Positions 56,831 through 64,000 of a DNA stretch of 64,000 nucleotides are shown one piece after another. The notes beneath the pieces are model-generated. The model made no database searches and was not told the origin of the DNA. It saw only the letters and a list, made by a program, of their open reading frames with translations. A program made the position numbers and the translations under genes. The stretch is from Streptomyces chartreusis (GTDB lineage Bacteria > Actinomycetota > Actinomycetes > Streptomycetales > Streptomycetaceae). Location of the stretch: contig NZ_CP023689.1 of NCBI RefSeq assembly GCF_008704715.1, positions 3,720,001-3,784,000 on the forward strand, given 5' to 3'. Every line of letters begins with the position of its first letter. Positions within the stretch are counted from its first letter, which is position 1.

Positions 56831-58024
56831 CTACCCGCCACTCCCACCCAGGCGCGTGTTGAGCCGAGCCGCCTGCCGCGTCAGATAGTCGCGTTCGGCC
56901 AGGTTGGCGGCCTTCCGCGCGGCATCGGCGTAGAGGCGGGCCGCGGTCGGCAGGTCACCGTCGCGTTCGTGGAGGTAGGCCTCGGCCGCGGTGTGCCGGG
57001 GCAGCGCCGCGTCCAGTGGCGCCAGTGCGGCGAGCCCGGCGCGCGGGCCGTCCGCCTCGCCCACGGCGACCGCCCGGTTGAGGCGGACCACGGGACTGTC
57101 GGTCAGGCGCAGCAGCTCGTCGTACCACTCCACGATCTGCACCCAGTCGGTCTCCGCGGCGGTCTGCGCGTCCGCGTGCAGCGCCGCGACGGCGGCCTGG
57201 GCCTGGAACTCGCCCAGCCGGTCGCGGGCGAGAGCGGCCTGGAGGATGTCGATGCCCTCGGCGATCAGGGTGCGGTCCCATCGGCCGCGGTCCTGTTCGG
57301 CGAGCGGTACGAGGCTGCCGTCGGGCGCGGTCCGCGAGGCACGGCGGGCGTGGTGGAGCAGCATGAGGGCGAGCAGGCCCGCCACCTCGGGGTGGTCGAA
57401 TGCTGCCGCGAGCTGCCGGGTGAGGCGGATGGCCTCGGCGGCGAGGTCGACGTCGCCGGAGTAGCCCTCGTTGAAGACCAGGTAGAGCACGCGCAGCACG
57501 GTGGCGACGTCGCCGGGCCGGTCGAACCGTACGTCGGAGACGGTGCGCTTGGCCCGGCTGATGCGCTGCGCCATGGTCGCCTCGGGCACCAGGTAGGCCT
57601 GGGCGATCTGGCGGGTGGTCAGCCCGCCGACCGCGCGCAGCGTGAGCGCGACCGCGGACGACGGGGTCAGCGACGGGTGGGCGCACAGGAAGTAGATCCG
57701 CAGTGTGTCGTCCACCCCGGTCACGGGCCCGGGTGCCGGTTCCTCGTCGACGAGGTCCTCGCGCCGGCGCCGGGCGGTGTCCGCCCGGCTCGCGTCGAGG
57801 AACTTGCGCCAGGCCACGGTGACCAGCCAGCCCTTCGCATCCCGCATGGGGTATCCCCTGCTCGAAGAGCTTGGGGAGGGCTCGGCCGGCCACACACGGA
57901 CCGCCTCGACGAGCGCGTCCTGCACGGCGTCCTCGGCCGCCGCGAAGTCGGCTCCGCGGCGGACGAGGATGCCGAGCACGCTCGGCGTGAGGCTCCTGAG
58001 CAGGGCCTCGTCCAGCTGTGTCAC
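56831..58024 (-). CDS. ECF42-type RNA polymerase sigma factor
   Basis: 397 residues. Sigma-2 region ILVRRGADFAAAEDAVQDALVEAVRVWP and WLVTVAWRKFLDASRAD, sigma-4 region SAVALTLRAVGGLTTRQIAQAYLVPEATMAQRISRAKRTV, then the long C-terminal helical/TPR domain (about residues 180-397) that replaces an anti-sigma factor in ECF42. The GTG at 58024 overlaps the YCII stop (GTGA). Target is probably its own operon, whose upstream region has an ECF42-type promoter. Confidence 0.88.
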   Translation of the reverse strand: MTQLDEALLRSLTPSVLGILVRRGADFAAAEDAVQDALVEAVRVWPAEPSPSSSSRGYPMRDAKGWLVTVAWRKFLDASRADTARRRREDLVDEEPAPGPVTGVDDTLRIYFLCAHPSLTPSSAVALTLRAVGGLTTRQIAQAYLVPEATMAQRISRAKRTVSDVRFDRPGDVATVLRVLYLVFNEGYSGDVDLAAEAIRLTRQLAAAFDHPEVAGLLALMLLHHARRASRTAPDGSLVPLAEQDRGRWDRTLIAEGIDILQAALARDRLGEFQAQAAVAALHADAQTAAETDWVQIVEWYDELLRLTDSPVVRLNRAVAVGEADGPRAGLAALAPLDAALPRHTAAEAYLHERDGDLPTAARLYADAARKAANLAERDYLTRQAARLNTRLGGSGG

Positions 58025-58440
58025 TTGAAGGTGCACTCCGTGGTGCCGGCGTGGGCGCCCAGGAACGGGCGTACCTCCAGCCATTCGTGGATCGGCCTGC
58101 CGCCCGCGCCGGGGGCCGCCGACAGTTCCCCGGCGAGTTCGACGGCGCGCTCGTGGCTGTCGACGTCGATCACCATCCAGCCGGCGATGAGGTCCTTGGT
58201 CTCGGCGAACGGGCCGTCCGTGACCGGCGGACGCCCCTCGCCGTCGTAGCGGACCCACGACCCCTCGGGGGCGAGTGCCTGACTGTCGACGAACTCGCCG
58301 GTCTTCTCCAGCCGGGCGGCGAAGTCGTTCATGTACTGCACGTGGGCCGAGATCTCCTCCGGCGTCCACTGGTCCATGGGCGCGTCGTTGACCGATGCCG
58401 GAGCTCCGCGGTAGTGCTTCAGCAGCAGGTACTTGGCCAT
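58021..58440 (-). CDS. YCII/DGPF-domain protein, ECF42 partner
   Basis: 139 residues: KYLLLKHYRG, VTDGPFAETKDLIAGWMVIDVDSHERAVELAGELSAAPG and IHEWLEVRPFLG. The DGPF motif gives the family its name. These small ferredoxin-like proteins occur next to ECF42 sigma factors. It is the first gene of the operon and its stop overlaps the sigma start. Function is unknown; a regulatory or metabolic partner of the sigma factor is assumed. Confidence 0.87.
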   Translation of the reverse strand: MAKYLLLKHYRGAPASVNDAPMDQWTPEEISAHVQYMNDFAARLEKTGEFVDSQALAPEGSWVRYDGEGRPPVTDGPFAETKDLIAGWMVIDVDSHERAVELAGELSAAPGAGGRPIHEWLEVRPFLGAHAGTTECTFK

Positions 58441-58492
58441 CGTCCTTCTCCTCGGTGCGGGTGCGACCCATTGTGGTCGCGTTCACCTCTGG

Positions 58493-58519
58493 GACGGAGC
58501 CGGGCGCGGGTTCTCGACA
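58493..58519 (-). promoter_or_regulatory. ECF42-type promoter
   Basis: On the minus strand TGTCGA (58514-58519) and CGTC (58493-58496) are 17 bp apart and read toward the YCII gene. They match the -35 TGTCGA and -10 CGTC elements reported for ECF42 (from memory). A GCGACC/GGTCGC hairpin (58463-58480) follows in the leader. Confidence 0.65.
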
Positions 58520-59317
58520 TCACCGCCGAAAAGAATTCCCAAGGACCCGGTCGCGCAGTACCGGGAGTTCCGTGCGGATGCGGGCGACCTCGGTCATGTC
58601 GAGGTCCGCCGTCACCGTCTCCTCCTGTTCCGCGGTGCGCGCCTCGGCCAGGACGGTGCCCCAGGGGTCGACGATCGCGCTGTGCCCGCCCTGCTGCATG
58701 CCGCCGTGCTTGCCCGTCGCGCAGCAGGCGAGGAGGAACACCTGCTCCTCCAGAGCCCTCGTGCGGGTGAGGAGCCGCCAGTGTTCGAGGCGGGCCGCGG
58801 GCCATGCGGCGGGCACCACGATCAGCTCCGCGCCGGCGTCGAGCAGGGCCCTGAAGAGTTCGGGGAAGCGGAGGTCGTAGCAGATGGCGAGGCCGATCAC
58901 ACCGAAGTCGGTGGGCACGGTGACGACGTCCTCGCCGCCGCCCATCAGGGTCGCCTCGCCGGTGTCGAAGCCGTAGCGGTGGATCTTGCGGTAGTGGCCG
59001 CGCGGCTCGCCCTCCGGGTCGAAGAGGAGGGCGGTGTTGTAGAGCGTCCCGTCCCGGTCCCGCTCGACGATCGAGCCGGCGTGCAGCCATGCGCCGGCCT
59101 CGCGGGCGGCGGCGGACATGGCCTCGGCGGTGGGGCCGTCGAGCGCCTCGCAGTCCGCTCCCCAGCGGTCGTAGGCCCATGCTCCGGCCGTCCACAGCTC
59201 GGGAAGGACGACCAGGTCGTCGCCCTTGCGGCCACGGACCAGCGAGGCCGCCCTGCGGCGCCGCTCGTCGGCGGATTCGGACGCGTCCACGGACAGCTGT
59301 ATCAGCGAGGCACGCAC
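58520..59317 (-). CDS. Carbon-nitrogen hydrolase (nitrilase superfamily)
   Basis: 265 residues. The Glu-Lys-Cys triad can be placed: VVLPELWTAG (Glu), HYRKIHRYGFD (Lys) and GLAICYDLRFPELFR (Cys). These features match the omega-amidase/NitC-like branch of the superfamily. The substrate is an amide or N-carbamoyl compound that the sequence does not identify. The start is probably the GTG at 59317, with GGAGGT 7 nt upstream; an in-frame GTG lies at 59326. It is divergent from the SRPBCC gene. Confidence 0.88.
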   Translation of the reverse strand: MRASLIQLSVDASESADERRRRAASLVRGRKGDDLVVLPELWTAGAWAYDRWGADCEALDGPTAEAMSAAAREAGAWLHAGSIVERDRDGTLYNTALLFDPEGEPRGHYRKIHRYGFDTGEATLMGGGEDVVTVPTDFGVIGLAICYDLRFPELFRALLDAGAELIVVPAAWPAARLEHWRLLTRTRALEEQVFLLACCATGKHGGMQQGGHSAIVDPWGTVLAEARTAEQEETVTADLDMTEVARIRTELPVLRDRVLGNSFRR

Positions 59318-59481
59318 CGCCGTCACCTCCGAGACCGTTCAGGCACGGTTCGAGGAAACCCTCTCCCACGAGCGTACGGAGCCTCACGCACATCTCGCGC
59401 CCCGGACGCCCCCTCCGCCCCGCCCGGTGCCGTCCGTGCCGAGCCCGCGCGGTTGTCGGACCCTGCTGCTTTCATGGGGAC

Positions 59482-59946
59482 ATGGCCAGAACCAGCGTCG
59501 TCGTGGAGCGTCGTATCGCCGCAGGTCAGGGAAGTGTGTGGGAGTCCCTGACCGATCTGAGGGGCATGGTGCACGTGCTCAGTGGTGTGTCGGGCGTCGA
59601 GGTCCTCACGGAGGGCGCGTTCGGCGTGGGCACGCGGTGGCGGGAGACGCGGCGGATGTTCGGCAAGGAGGCCACCGAGGAGATGTGGGTGACCCTCTGC
59701 GCTCCGCCGGAGCGGTATGTGGTGGAGGCCGAGTCGCACGGCACCCACTACGTCTCGGAATGGGCCCTGCGGGCGGAGGGGCCGTCGGCGACGACGGTCC
59801 GGATGACGTTCACCGGCGTGACCTCCGGCGGCGTCGCGGGAGTACTCGCGAAGCTCCTCGGCGGCCTCGGCTCCCGGGCCGTGGCCAAGGCCATCGCGAA
59901 GGACCTGGACGACATCGCCGCGGCGGTCGAGGGCCGCGCCGGCTGA
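59482..59946 (+). CDS. SRPBCC-superfamily (polyketide-cyclase/START-like) protein
   Basis: 154 residues. The helix-grip pattern is visible: SVVVERRIAAGQGSVWESLTDLRGMVHVLSGVSGVEVL at the start, TRWRETRRMFGKEATEEMWVTLCAPPERYVVEAES in the middle, and a long C-terminal helix (GSRAVAKAIAKDLDDIAAAVEGRAG) that lines the hydrophobic pocket. The ATG at 59482 has GGGGA upstream. It is likely a ligand-binding protein of unknown target. Confidence 0.8.
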   Translation: MARTSVVVERRIAAGQGSVWESLTDLRGMVHVLSGVSGVEVLTEGAFGVGTRWRETRRMFGKEATEEMWVTLCAPPERYVVEAESHGTHYVSEWALRAEGPSATTVRMTFTGVTSGGVAGVLAKLLGGLGSRAVAKAIAKDLDDIAAAVEGRAG

Positions 59947-59955
59947 CTCGCGCGG

Positions 59956-60888
59956 TCAGGCCGACGCGCTCGTCCCCGCCTTCGTGGCGTCGGCCCCCCA
60001 GCTCGCCAGGAGCCGCAGTGCCTCGGCCGACGGCGAGCCCGGTTCCGGGTGGTAGGTGATCAGGTTCTGTTCCGTGCCGTCGGTCAGGCGGAACGACTCG
60101 AAGTTCAGGGTGAGCTCCCCCACCAGCGGATGCCGCAGGCGCTTGACGCCGTAGCTCTTCTCCTTGACGTCGTGGATCGCCCACAGCCGCCGGAACTCCT
60201 CGCTCTTGACGGAGAGTTCGCCGACCAGGGCCGACAGGCGCGGGTCGTCCGGGTGGCAGCCCGCGTCCATGCGCAGGAAGGCGACGATGTCGTACGCCTT
60301 CTGGTCCCACTCCACGAACAGCTCGCGGTAGTCCGGCCGCAGGAACACCAGCCGCGCCCAGTTCCGCTCCTGCGCCGGCAGCTCCGACCAGTCGCCGAAG
60401 ACGGCCGCCGCCATCCCGTTCCAGGCGACGATGTCGGAGCGGCGGCCGGTGATGTACGCCGGGACGCCGTCGATCGTGTCCAGCAGCTGCAGCATCGCCG
60501 GCCGCACCTGCTCGGTGCGGGACACCGGCTTCTTCTTGTGCCGCTTCGGCTTCGCCAGGTGCGTGAGGTGCGCATGCTCGGCGTCGCTCAGGCGCAGCGC
60601 CCGCGCGATGGCGTCGAGGACCTCCGCCGAGACGTTGCGCCCGTTGCCCTGCTCCAGGCGCGTGTAGTACGCCACGGACACCCCGGCCAGCTGCGCCAGC
60701 TCCTCGCGCCGCAGGCCCGGCACCCTGCGGTGCCGGCCGTAGTCGGGCAGGCCGACGTCCTCCGGCTTCAGCCGGGCGCGCCGGGTGCGCAGGAACTCGC
60801 TCAGCTCCGCGCGCGGGTCAAGGCCGGCCCGGGGGTCGGCGGCGGTGTCCGCTGCGGGTCCCGTCGAGGAACCGGGCCGTTCGTCCAT
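59956..60888 (-). CDS. XRE-family regulator with MmyB-like ligand domain
   Basis: 310 residues. An HTH_3/XRE domain occupies about 22-100 (FLRTRRARLKPEDVGLPDYGRHRRVPGLRREELAQLAGVSVAYYTRLEQGNGRNVSAEVLDAIARAL by position). The rest resembles the MmyB ligand-binding domain (IDGVPAYITGRRSDIVAWNGMAAAVFGDW, NWARLVFLRPDYRELF, LTLNFESFRLTDGTEQNLITYHPEPGSPSAEALRLL). Such regulators usually control a divergent oxidoreductase or transporter gene; here the divergent gene is a zinc alcohol dehydrogenase. The ATG at 60888 is chosen over the open frame to 60915. Confidence 0.87.
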   Translation of the reverse strand: MDERPGSSTGPAADTAADPRAGLDPRAELSEFLRTRRARLKPEDVGLPDYGRHRRVPGLRREELAQLAGVSVAYYTRLEQGNGRNVSAEVLDAIARALRLSDAEHAHLTHLAKPKRHKKKPVSRTEQVRPAMLQLLDTIDGVPAYITGRRSDIVAWNGMAAAVFGDWSELPAQERNWARLVFLRPDYRELFVEWDQKAYDIVAFLRMDAGCHPDDPRLSALVGELSVKSEEFRRLWAIHDVKEKSYGVKRLRHPLVGELTLNFESFRLTDGTEQNLITYHPEPGSPSAEALRLLASWGADATKAGTSASA

Positions 60889-61072
60889 GCTTCGAGTATT
60901 GCTCGTCGTACGCACACCAGCCTGTCCCCGTCAGTGGTAGGACCCGCCGACGTACGTACGACTGAGGTCTGGGTGGCCGCGGCGCCCTTCGGCAGGGTGA
61001 AAAACGTGCCCGGACAGACAAGCAGGACCAGAAGGCAGCCGGGCGCGAAACCCCCGCTAGGAGAACCCCGGC

Positions 61073-62113
61073 ATGACCACCGTTGCCGCATTCGCAGCTC
61101 CCGCCGCCAAGGCGCCGCTGGAGCGCACCACCATCGAACGCCGTGAGGTCGGCGAGTTCGACGTCCTGATCGACATCAAGTTCGCCGGTATCTGCCACTC
61201 CGACATCCACCAGGCCCGGGAGGGCTGGGGCGAGGCGATCTTCCCGATGGTCCCCGGCCACGAGATCGCGGGCATCGTCTCCGAGGTCGGCCCGGGTGTG
61301 ACCAAGTACCGGGTCGGCGACCGCGTGGGCGTCGGCTGCATGGTCGACTCCTGCCGTGAGTGCGAGAACTGCCTGGCCGGCCTGGAGCAGTACTGCCTCA
61401 AGGGCAACATCCAGACGTACAACGGCGTCGGCAAGGACGGCGAGCCGACCTACGGCGGCTACTCGCAGAAGATCGTCGTCGCGGAGAGCTTCGTCCTCCG
61501 CATCCCCGACGGCCTGTCCCTGGACGTCGCCGCGCCGCTGCTCTGCGCCGGCGTCACCACGTACTCCCCGCTCCGCCACTGGAACACCGGCCCCGGCAAG
61601 AAGGTCGCGATCCTCGGCATGGGCGGCCTCGGCCACATGGGCGTGAAGCTCGCGCACGCGCTCGGCGCCGAGGTGACGGTGCTGTCGCAGTCCCTGCGCA
61701 AGAAGGACGACGGCCTGAAGCTGGGCGCCGACCACTACTACGCCACCAGCGACGAGCAGACGTTCCGGGAGCTGCGCGGCAGCTTCGACCTGATCCTGTC
61801 CACGGTGTCGGCGCCGCTGAACCTGGACCAGTACCTGTCCCTGCTCAAGACGGACGGCGCCTTCGTGAACGTCGGCGCCCCCGAGGAGCCCGTCGCGCTC
61901 AACCTGTTCTCGGTGATCATGGGCCGCAAGACCCTCGCCGGGTCCGGCATCGGCGGCATCCGCGAGACCCAGGAGATGCTGGACTTCTGCGCCGAGCACG
62001 GCATCGGCGCCGAGATCGAGCTGATCGGCGCGGACGAGATCAACGACGCCTACGAGCGGGTGCTCGGCAGCGATGTGCGGTACCGGTTCGTGATCGACAC
62101 CGCGACGATCTGA
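61073..62113 (+). CDS. Zinc-dependent alcohol dehydrogenase (CAD/YahK type)
   Basis: 346 residues. Catalytic zinc site: GICHSDIHQ (Cys, His) and PGHE; structural zinc motif DSCRECENCLAGLEQYC with four Cys; then AAPLLCAGVTTYSPLRHW and Rossmann motif ILGMGGLGHMGVK. It reduces aldehydes or oxidises alcohols with NADP(H), as YahK and cinnamyl-alcohol-dehydrogenase types do. AGGAGAACCCCGGC precedes the ATG. The divergent XRE regulator probably controls it. A strong terminator follows. Confidence 0.9.
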   Translation: MTTVAAFAAPAAKAPLERTTIERREVGEFDVLIDIKFAGICHSDIHQAREGWGEAIFPMVPGHEIAGIVSEVGPGVTKYRVGDRVGVGCMVDSCRECENCLAGLEQYCLKGNIQTYNGVGKDGEPTYGGYSQKIVVAESFVLRIPDGLSLDVAAPLLCAGVTTYSPLRHWNTGPGKKVAILGMGGLGHMGVKLAHALGAEVTVLSQSLRKKDDGLKLGADHYYATSDEQTFRELRGSFDLILSTVSAPLNLDQYLSLLKTDGAFVNVGAPEEPVALNLFSVIMGRKTLAGSGIGGIRETQEMLDFCAEHGIGAEIELIGADEINDAYERVLGSDVRYRFVIDTATI

Positions 62114-62125
62114 GCGTCCCTGACC

Positions 62126-62159
62126 GAGGGCCCCGGAGCCGCACTGCTCCGGGGCCCTC
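62126..62159 (+). terminator. Intrinsic terminator of the alcohol dehydrogenase gene
   Basis: GAGGGCCCCGGAGC (62126-62139) and GCTCCGGGGCCCTC (62146-62159) form a perfect 14-bp stem with a 6-nt loop, starting 12 bp after the stop codon. Confidence 0.85.
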
Positions 62160-62310
62160 TCGGCGGTCGGAGTACGCCACGGACCTGCGGCCGAGTACCT
62201 CAGGAGTAGCGCATCTCCCTCCCAGCGACCGATGTGCGGTGCGGCGGCGCTGCCTAGCGTGAAGGGCGTAGGAGCCAGTCCGATCCGTGCACCACGAGGA
62301 GGCAGCCCCG

Positions 62311-62694
62311 ATGACCGTCCAGCTCAACCACACCATCGTCGCCGCGCGCGACAAGAAGGAGTCGGCCACGTTCCTGGCCGGCATCCTGGGCCTGGAGGTG
62401 AGCCCGCAGTACGGCCCCTTCGTCCCGGTCGAGATCCCGAACGGTGTGACCCTGGACTACCTCGACTCACCCGGCGCGATCACGCCGCAGCACTACGCGT
62501 TCCTGGTGTCGGAGGACGAGTTCGACACCATCTTCGGCCGGATACGGGAGGCCGGCCTGACCTACTGGGCGGATCCGTACCACCGCCGGCCCGGCGAGAT
62601 CAACCACAACGACGGCGGCCGCGGCACCTACTTCGAGGACCCGAACGGCCACAACCTGGAGATCCTGACGAGGCCGTACGGCAGCGGCGGCTGA
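62311..62694 (+). CDS. VOC-superfamily protein (glyoxalase-like)
   Basis: 127 residues. Two beta-alpha-beta-beta-beta modules are seen: LNHTIVAARDKKESATFLAGILGLEVSPQYGPF and HYAFLVSEDEFDTIFGRIREAGL ... GRGTYFEDPNGHNLEIL. His7, His81 and Glu123 could bind a divalent metal (positions approximate). It may be a dioxygenase, isomerase or resistance-type binding protein. GAGGAGG lies 8 nt before the ATG at 62311. It is monocistronic. Confidence 0.85.
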   Translation: MTVQLNHTIVAARDKKESATFLAGILGLEVSPQYGPFVPVEIPNGVTLDYLDSPGAITPQHYAFLVSEDEFDTIFGRIREAGLTYWADPYHRRPGEINHNDGGRGTYFEDPNGHNLEILTRPYGSGG

Positions 62695-62727
62695 CGCACT
62701 CGGCGCCGCCCGCCGCCCGCCGGACCG

Positions 62728-63498
62728 TCAGCCCTGATACGGCGGAGCCGCCCCCCAGTTCCACCGCGGCACCGGCTGCTCCGCCGGCGGCACCGCGTCC
62801 GGGCCCGAGAAGTAGACCGCGAGGCGGGTCCCCCACTCCACGTACGCCAGGAACGCCGAGCGGAACTCCGCGTCCGTCGGGAGGCCCGCCTCGTCGGCGG
62901 CGTCCTGGATGAGGTTGACCCAGCGGCGGCGCTGGGGCTCGGTGATGCCGCGGCCCATGTGCTTGGCGACCATGTGGCCGTGGCCGCCCTGGGTCTCGGA
63001 GTAGGCCGGCGGGCCGCCGAAGACCTCACCGAGCCACATCGCCACATGTTCCGCGTGGTGCGGGTCCAGGCCCTCGAACAGCGGGGCCAGGAGGTCGTCC
63101 TTGAGCACCTTGTCGTAGAAGGCCGACGTCAGCCGGGAGAACGCCTCCGCGCCGCCCGCCCAGGCGTACAGCGTGGGCACCGAGGCGCCCGCGCCACGGA
63201 TCGCCGTCGGTTTGTAGTGGCGCATCTCCTCTATGTGCGTGATGTACGGGCGGATCTCGGCGAGGAAGTCGGGGAACAGCTCCGACTTGCGGAAGCCTTC
63301 GAGGTGGTCCTCCGTCGACGTCCAGGTGATGCGCAGGACGAAGTGCTCGAAGTCCTCCTCGCAGCGGGCGAGTTCGTAGTCCATGCAGTGCGGCGAGGCG
63401 GCCAGCTGGGCCGCGGCGCGGGTGTAGGCGGCGAGGAACTCCGCCGACTTCTGCTCGGGGATGCGGTACCTGATGTATTCGACCGTGTGAGCCGTCAT
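62728..63498 (-). CDS. Antibiotic-biosynthesis monooxygenase-like domain fused to truncated hemoglobin
   Basis: 256 residues in two domains. Residues about 1-95 are a dimeric ABM ferredoxin-like domain (VEYIRYRIPEQKSAEFLAAYTRAAAQLAASPHCMDYELARC, then HFVLRITWTSTEDHLEGFRKS). Residues about 108-240 are a group II (trHbO-like) truncated hemoglobin with GGAEAFSRLTSAFYDKVLKDDLLAPLFEGLDPHHAEHVAMWL and GGHGHMVAKHMGRGITEPQRRRWVNLIQ, which includes the proximal His. The fusion would place a heme protein next to a monooxygenase-like fold; O2 or NO chemistry is the obvious guess. Confidence 0.85.
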   Translation of the reverse strand: MTAHTVEYIRYRIPEQKSAEFLAAYTRAAAQLAASPHCMDYELARCEEDFEHFVLRITWTSTEDHLEGFRKSELFPDFLAEIRPYITHIEEMRHYKPTAIRGAGASVPTLYAWAGGAEAFSRLTSAFYDKVLKDDLLAPLFEGLDPHHAEHVAMWLGEVFGGPPAYSETQGGHGHMVAKHMGRGITEPQRRRWVNLIQDAADEAGLPTDAEFRSAFLAYVEWGTRLAVYFSGPDAVPPAEQPVPRWNWGAAPPYQG

Positions 63499-63585
63499 GG
63501 CCTCACCGAAACACGAAATCCGACCGGACGCTCGTCCTCCGCCCCCTGTGCCGCCACCGGATTCTCAGGACCGGCGCACGCGAAA

Positions 63586-63620
63586 GCCCCGCCGGGAGCA
63601 GTGCCTCCGGCGGGGCCTTC
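63586..63620. terminator. Terminator downstream of the partial minus-strand gene
   Basis: GCCCCGCCGG (63586-63595) and CCGGCGGGGC (63607-63616) form a perfect 10-bp stem with an 11-nt loop, 19 bp beyond the stop codon at 63639 on the minus strand. On that strand TTTCG follows the stem. Confidence 0.75.
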
Positions 63621-63638
63621 TGCGATCGGGAGTACGAG

Positions 63639-64000
63639 CTACTTGCCGTAGTAGGCGTTGTAGATCGAGACCGTCGCCTTGTTGCCCTTCTTGTCGGCGA
63701 CCTTGGCGTGGAAGGAGATCGCCTTGCCCTTGGCCGGGTTCTTCACGGTGATCTTGCCGTTCTTGACCTCGAGCTTCTTCCAGGTCTGCCCGTAGTCGTA
63801 CGACACGTACACGTGCAGCGACTTCAGGTTGGCGCCCGCGGCCGAGCCCACGACGGTGACCGGGAACGTCACCTTCTTGTCGGCCTCGACCCGGCTGTCC
63901 AGGCCGGTCCTTGCGTCGAAGCGGACCGTGGAGGCCGGGAGCCTGACCTGCTCGGCGGCCGACCTCTTGGAGCGGAAGGTCCAGCTCGCGTCGATCCGCG
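63639..64000 (-). CDS. C-terminal end of a secreted peptidase-like protein (partial)
   Basis: The frame is open to the window edge (first full codon at 63998), leaving about 119 residues. The sequence reads WTFRSKRS, LPASTVRFDARTGLDSR, DKKVTFPVTVVGSAAG, LHVYVSYDYGQTWKKL and a Lys-rich KVADKKGNKATVSIYNAYYGK end. This beta-sandwich tail resembles the C-terminal domain of large Streptomyces S8 (subtilisin-like) secreted peptidases, from memory. The catalytic part is outside the window, so the assignment is tentative. Confidence 0.5.
   Translation of the reverse strand, partial: RIDASWTFRSKRSAAEQVRLPASTVRFDARTGLDSRVEADKKVTFPVTVVGSAAGANLKSLHVYVSYDYGQTWKKLEVKNGKITVKNPAKGKAISFHAKVADKKGNKATVSIYNAYYGK

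Noticed and set aside
1..64000. CRISPR array, tRNA, rRNA or replication origin
   Set aside because: No regularly spaced repeats, cloverleaf or DnaA-box cluster was noticed; a covariance-model scan could not be run.

Overview
The window is chromosomal DNA of a Streptomyces-type actinomycete. The sequence is very GC-rich, GTG and TTG starts are common, neighbouring genes are often joined by ATGA or GTGA overlaps, and several promoters place a TANNNT -10 box 6-8 nt before the start codon with no Shine-Dalgarno (leaderless). Marker genes agree: mycothiol S-conjugate amidase (mca), GTP-dependent PEP carboxykinase, bifunctional DUF4307/greA neighbourhood, amphi-Trp and DUF6233 proteins. I saw no rRNA, tRNA or CRISPR.

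Layout. 1-6 kb: D-amino-acid metabolism (deaminase end, D-aminoacylase), a secreted trypsin-like protease, a membrane protein and an AlaA-type aminotransferase. 6.5-10.9 kb: a four-gene operon coupling two solute-binding-like domains, TelA and a VWA lipoprotein. 10.9-18.9 kb: a secreted beta-propeller/Ig-like protein, pckG, a hemolysin III homologue, an MFS exporter with its TetR regulator, and a Mut7-C protein. 18.9-25.4 kb (minus): a translationally coupled cellulose-synthase-like GT2, GT39-like, DPM/GtrA and galactose-oxidase-like operon, the most striking biosynthetic unit here. 25.6-40.5 kb: housekeeping genes (thioredoxin-domain protein, STAND/TPR ATPase, mca, greA, a DrrAB-like ABC exporter, ilvA, MarR, a sigma-like gene, cystathionine gamma-synthase).

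40.5-49.6 kb is the accessory part. It holds a 23-bp inverted repeat, msrA, a string of poorly characterised genes (DUF3885, DUF4291 and others), a decayed IS5-type transposase and a second, diverged copy of the msrA 3' end about 3.4 kb downstream. This is followed by a PD-(D/E)XK-like protein, a HEAT protein, a MerR-HEAT fusion and a second msrA.

49.7-64 kb: small stress and unknown genes (DUF1963, DinB, amphi-Trp), a TmrB-like kinase, a Cys-rich MerR operon with a visible MerR operator, SOS-box-linked small genes, an ECF42 sigma/YCII pair with its own ECF42-type promoter, a nitrilase-like hydrolase, an XRE regulator divergent from a zinc alcohol dehydrogenase, a VOC protein, a monooxygenase-truncated hemoglobin fusion, and the end of a secreted, probably subtilisin-like protein.

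Family assignments come from reading the translated sequence and from memory of the families; none was checked by a database search.
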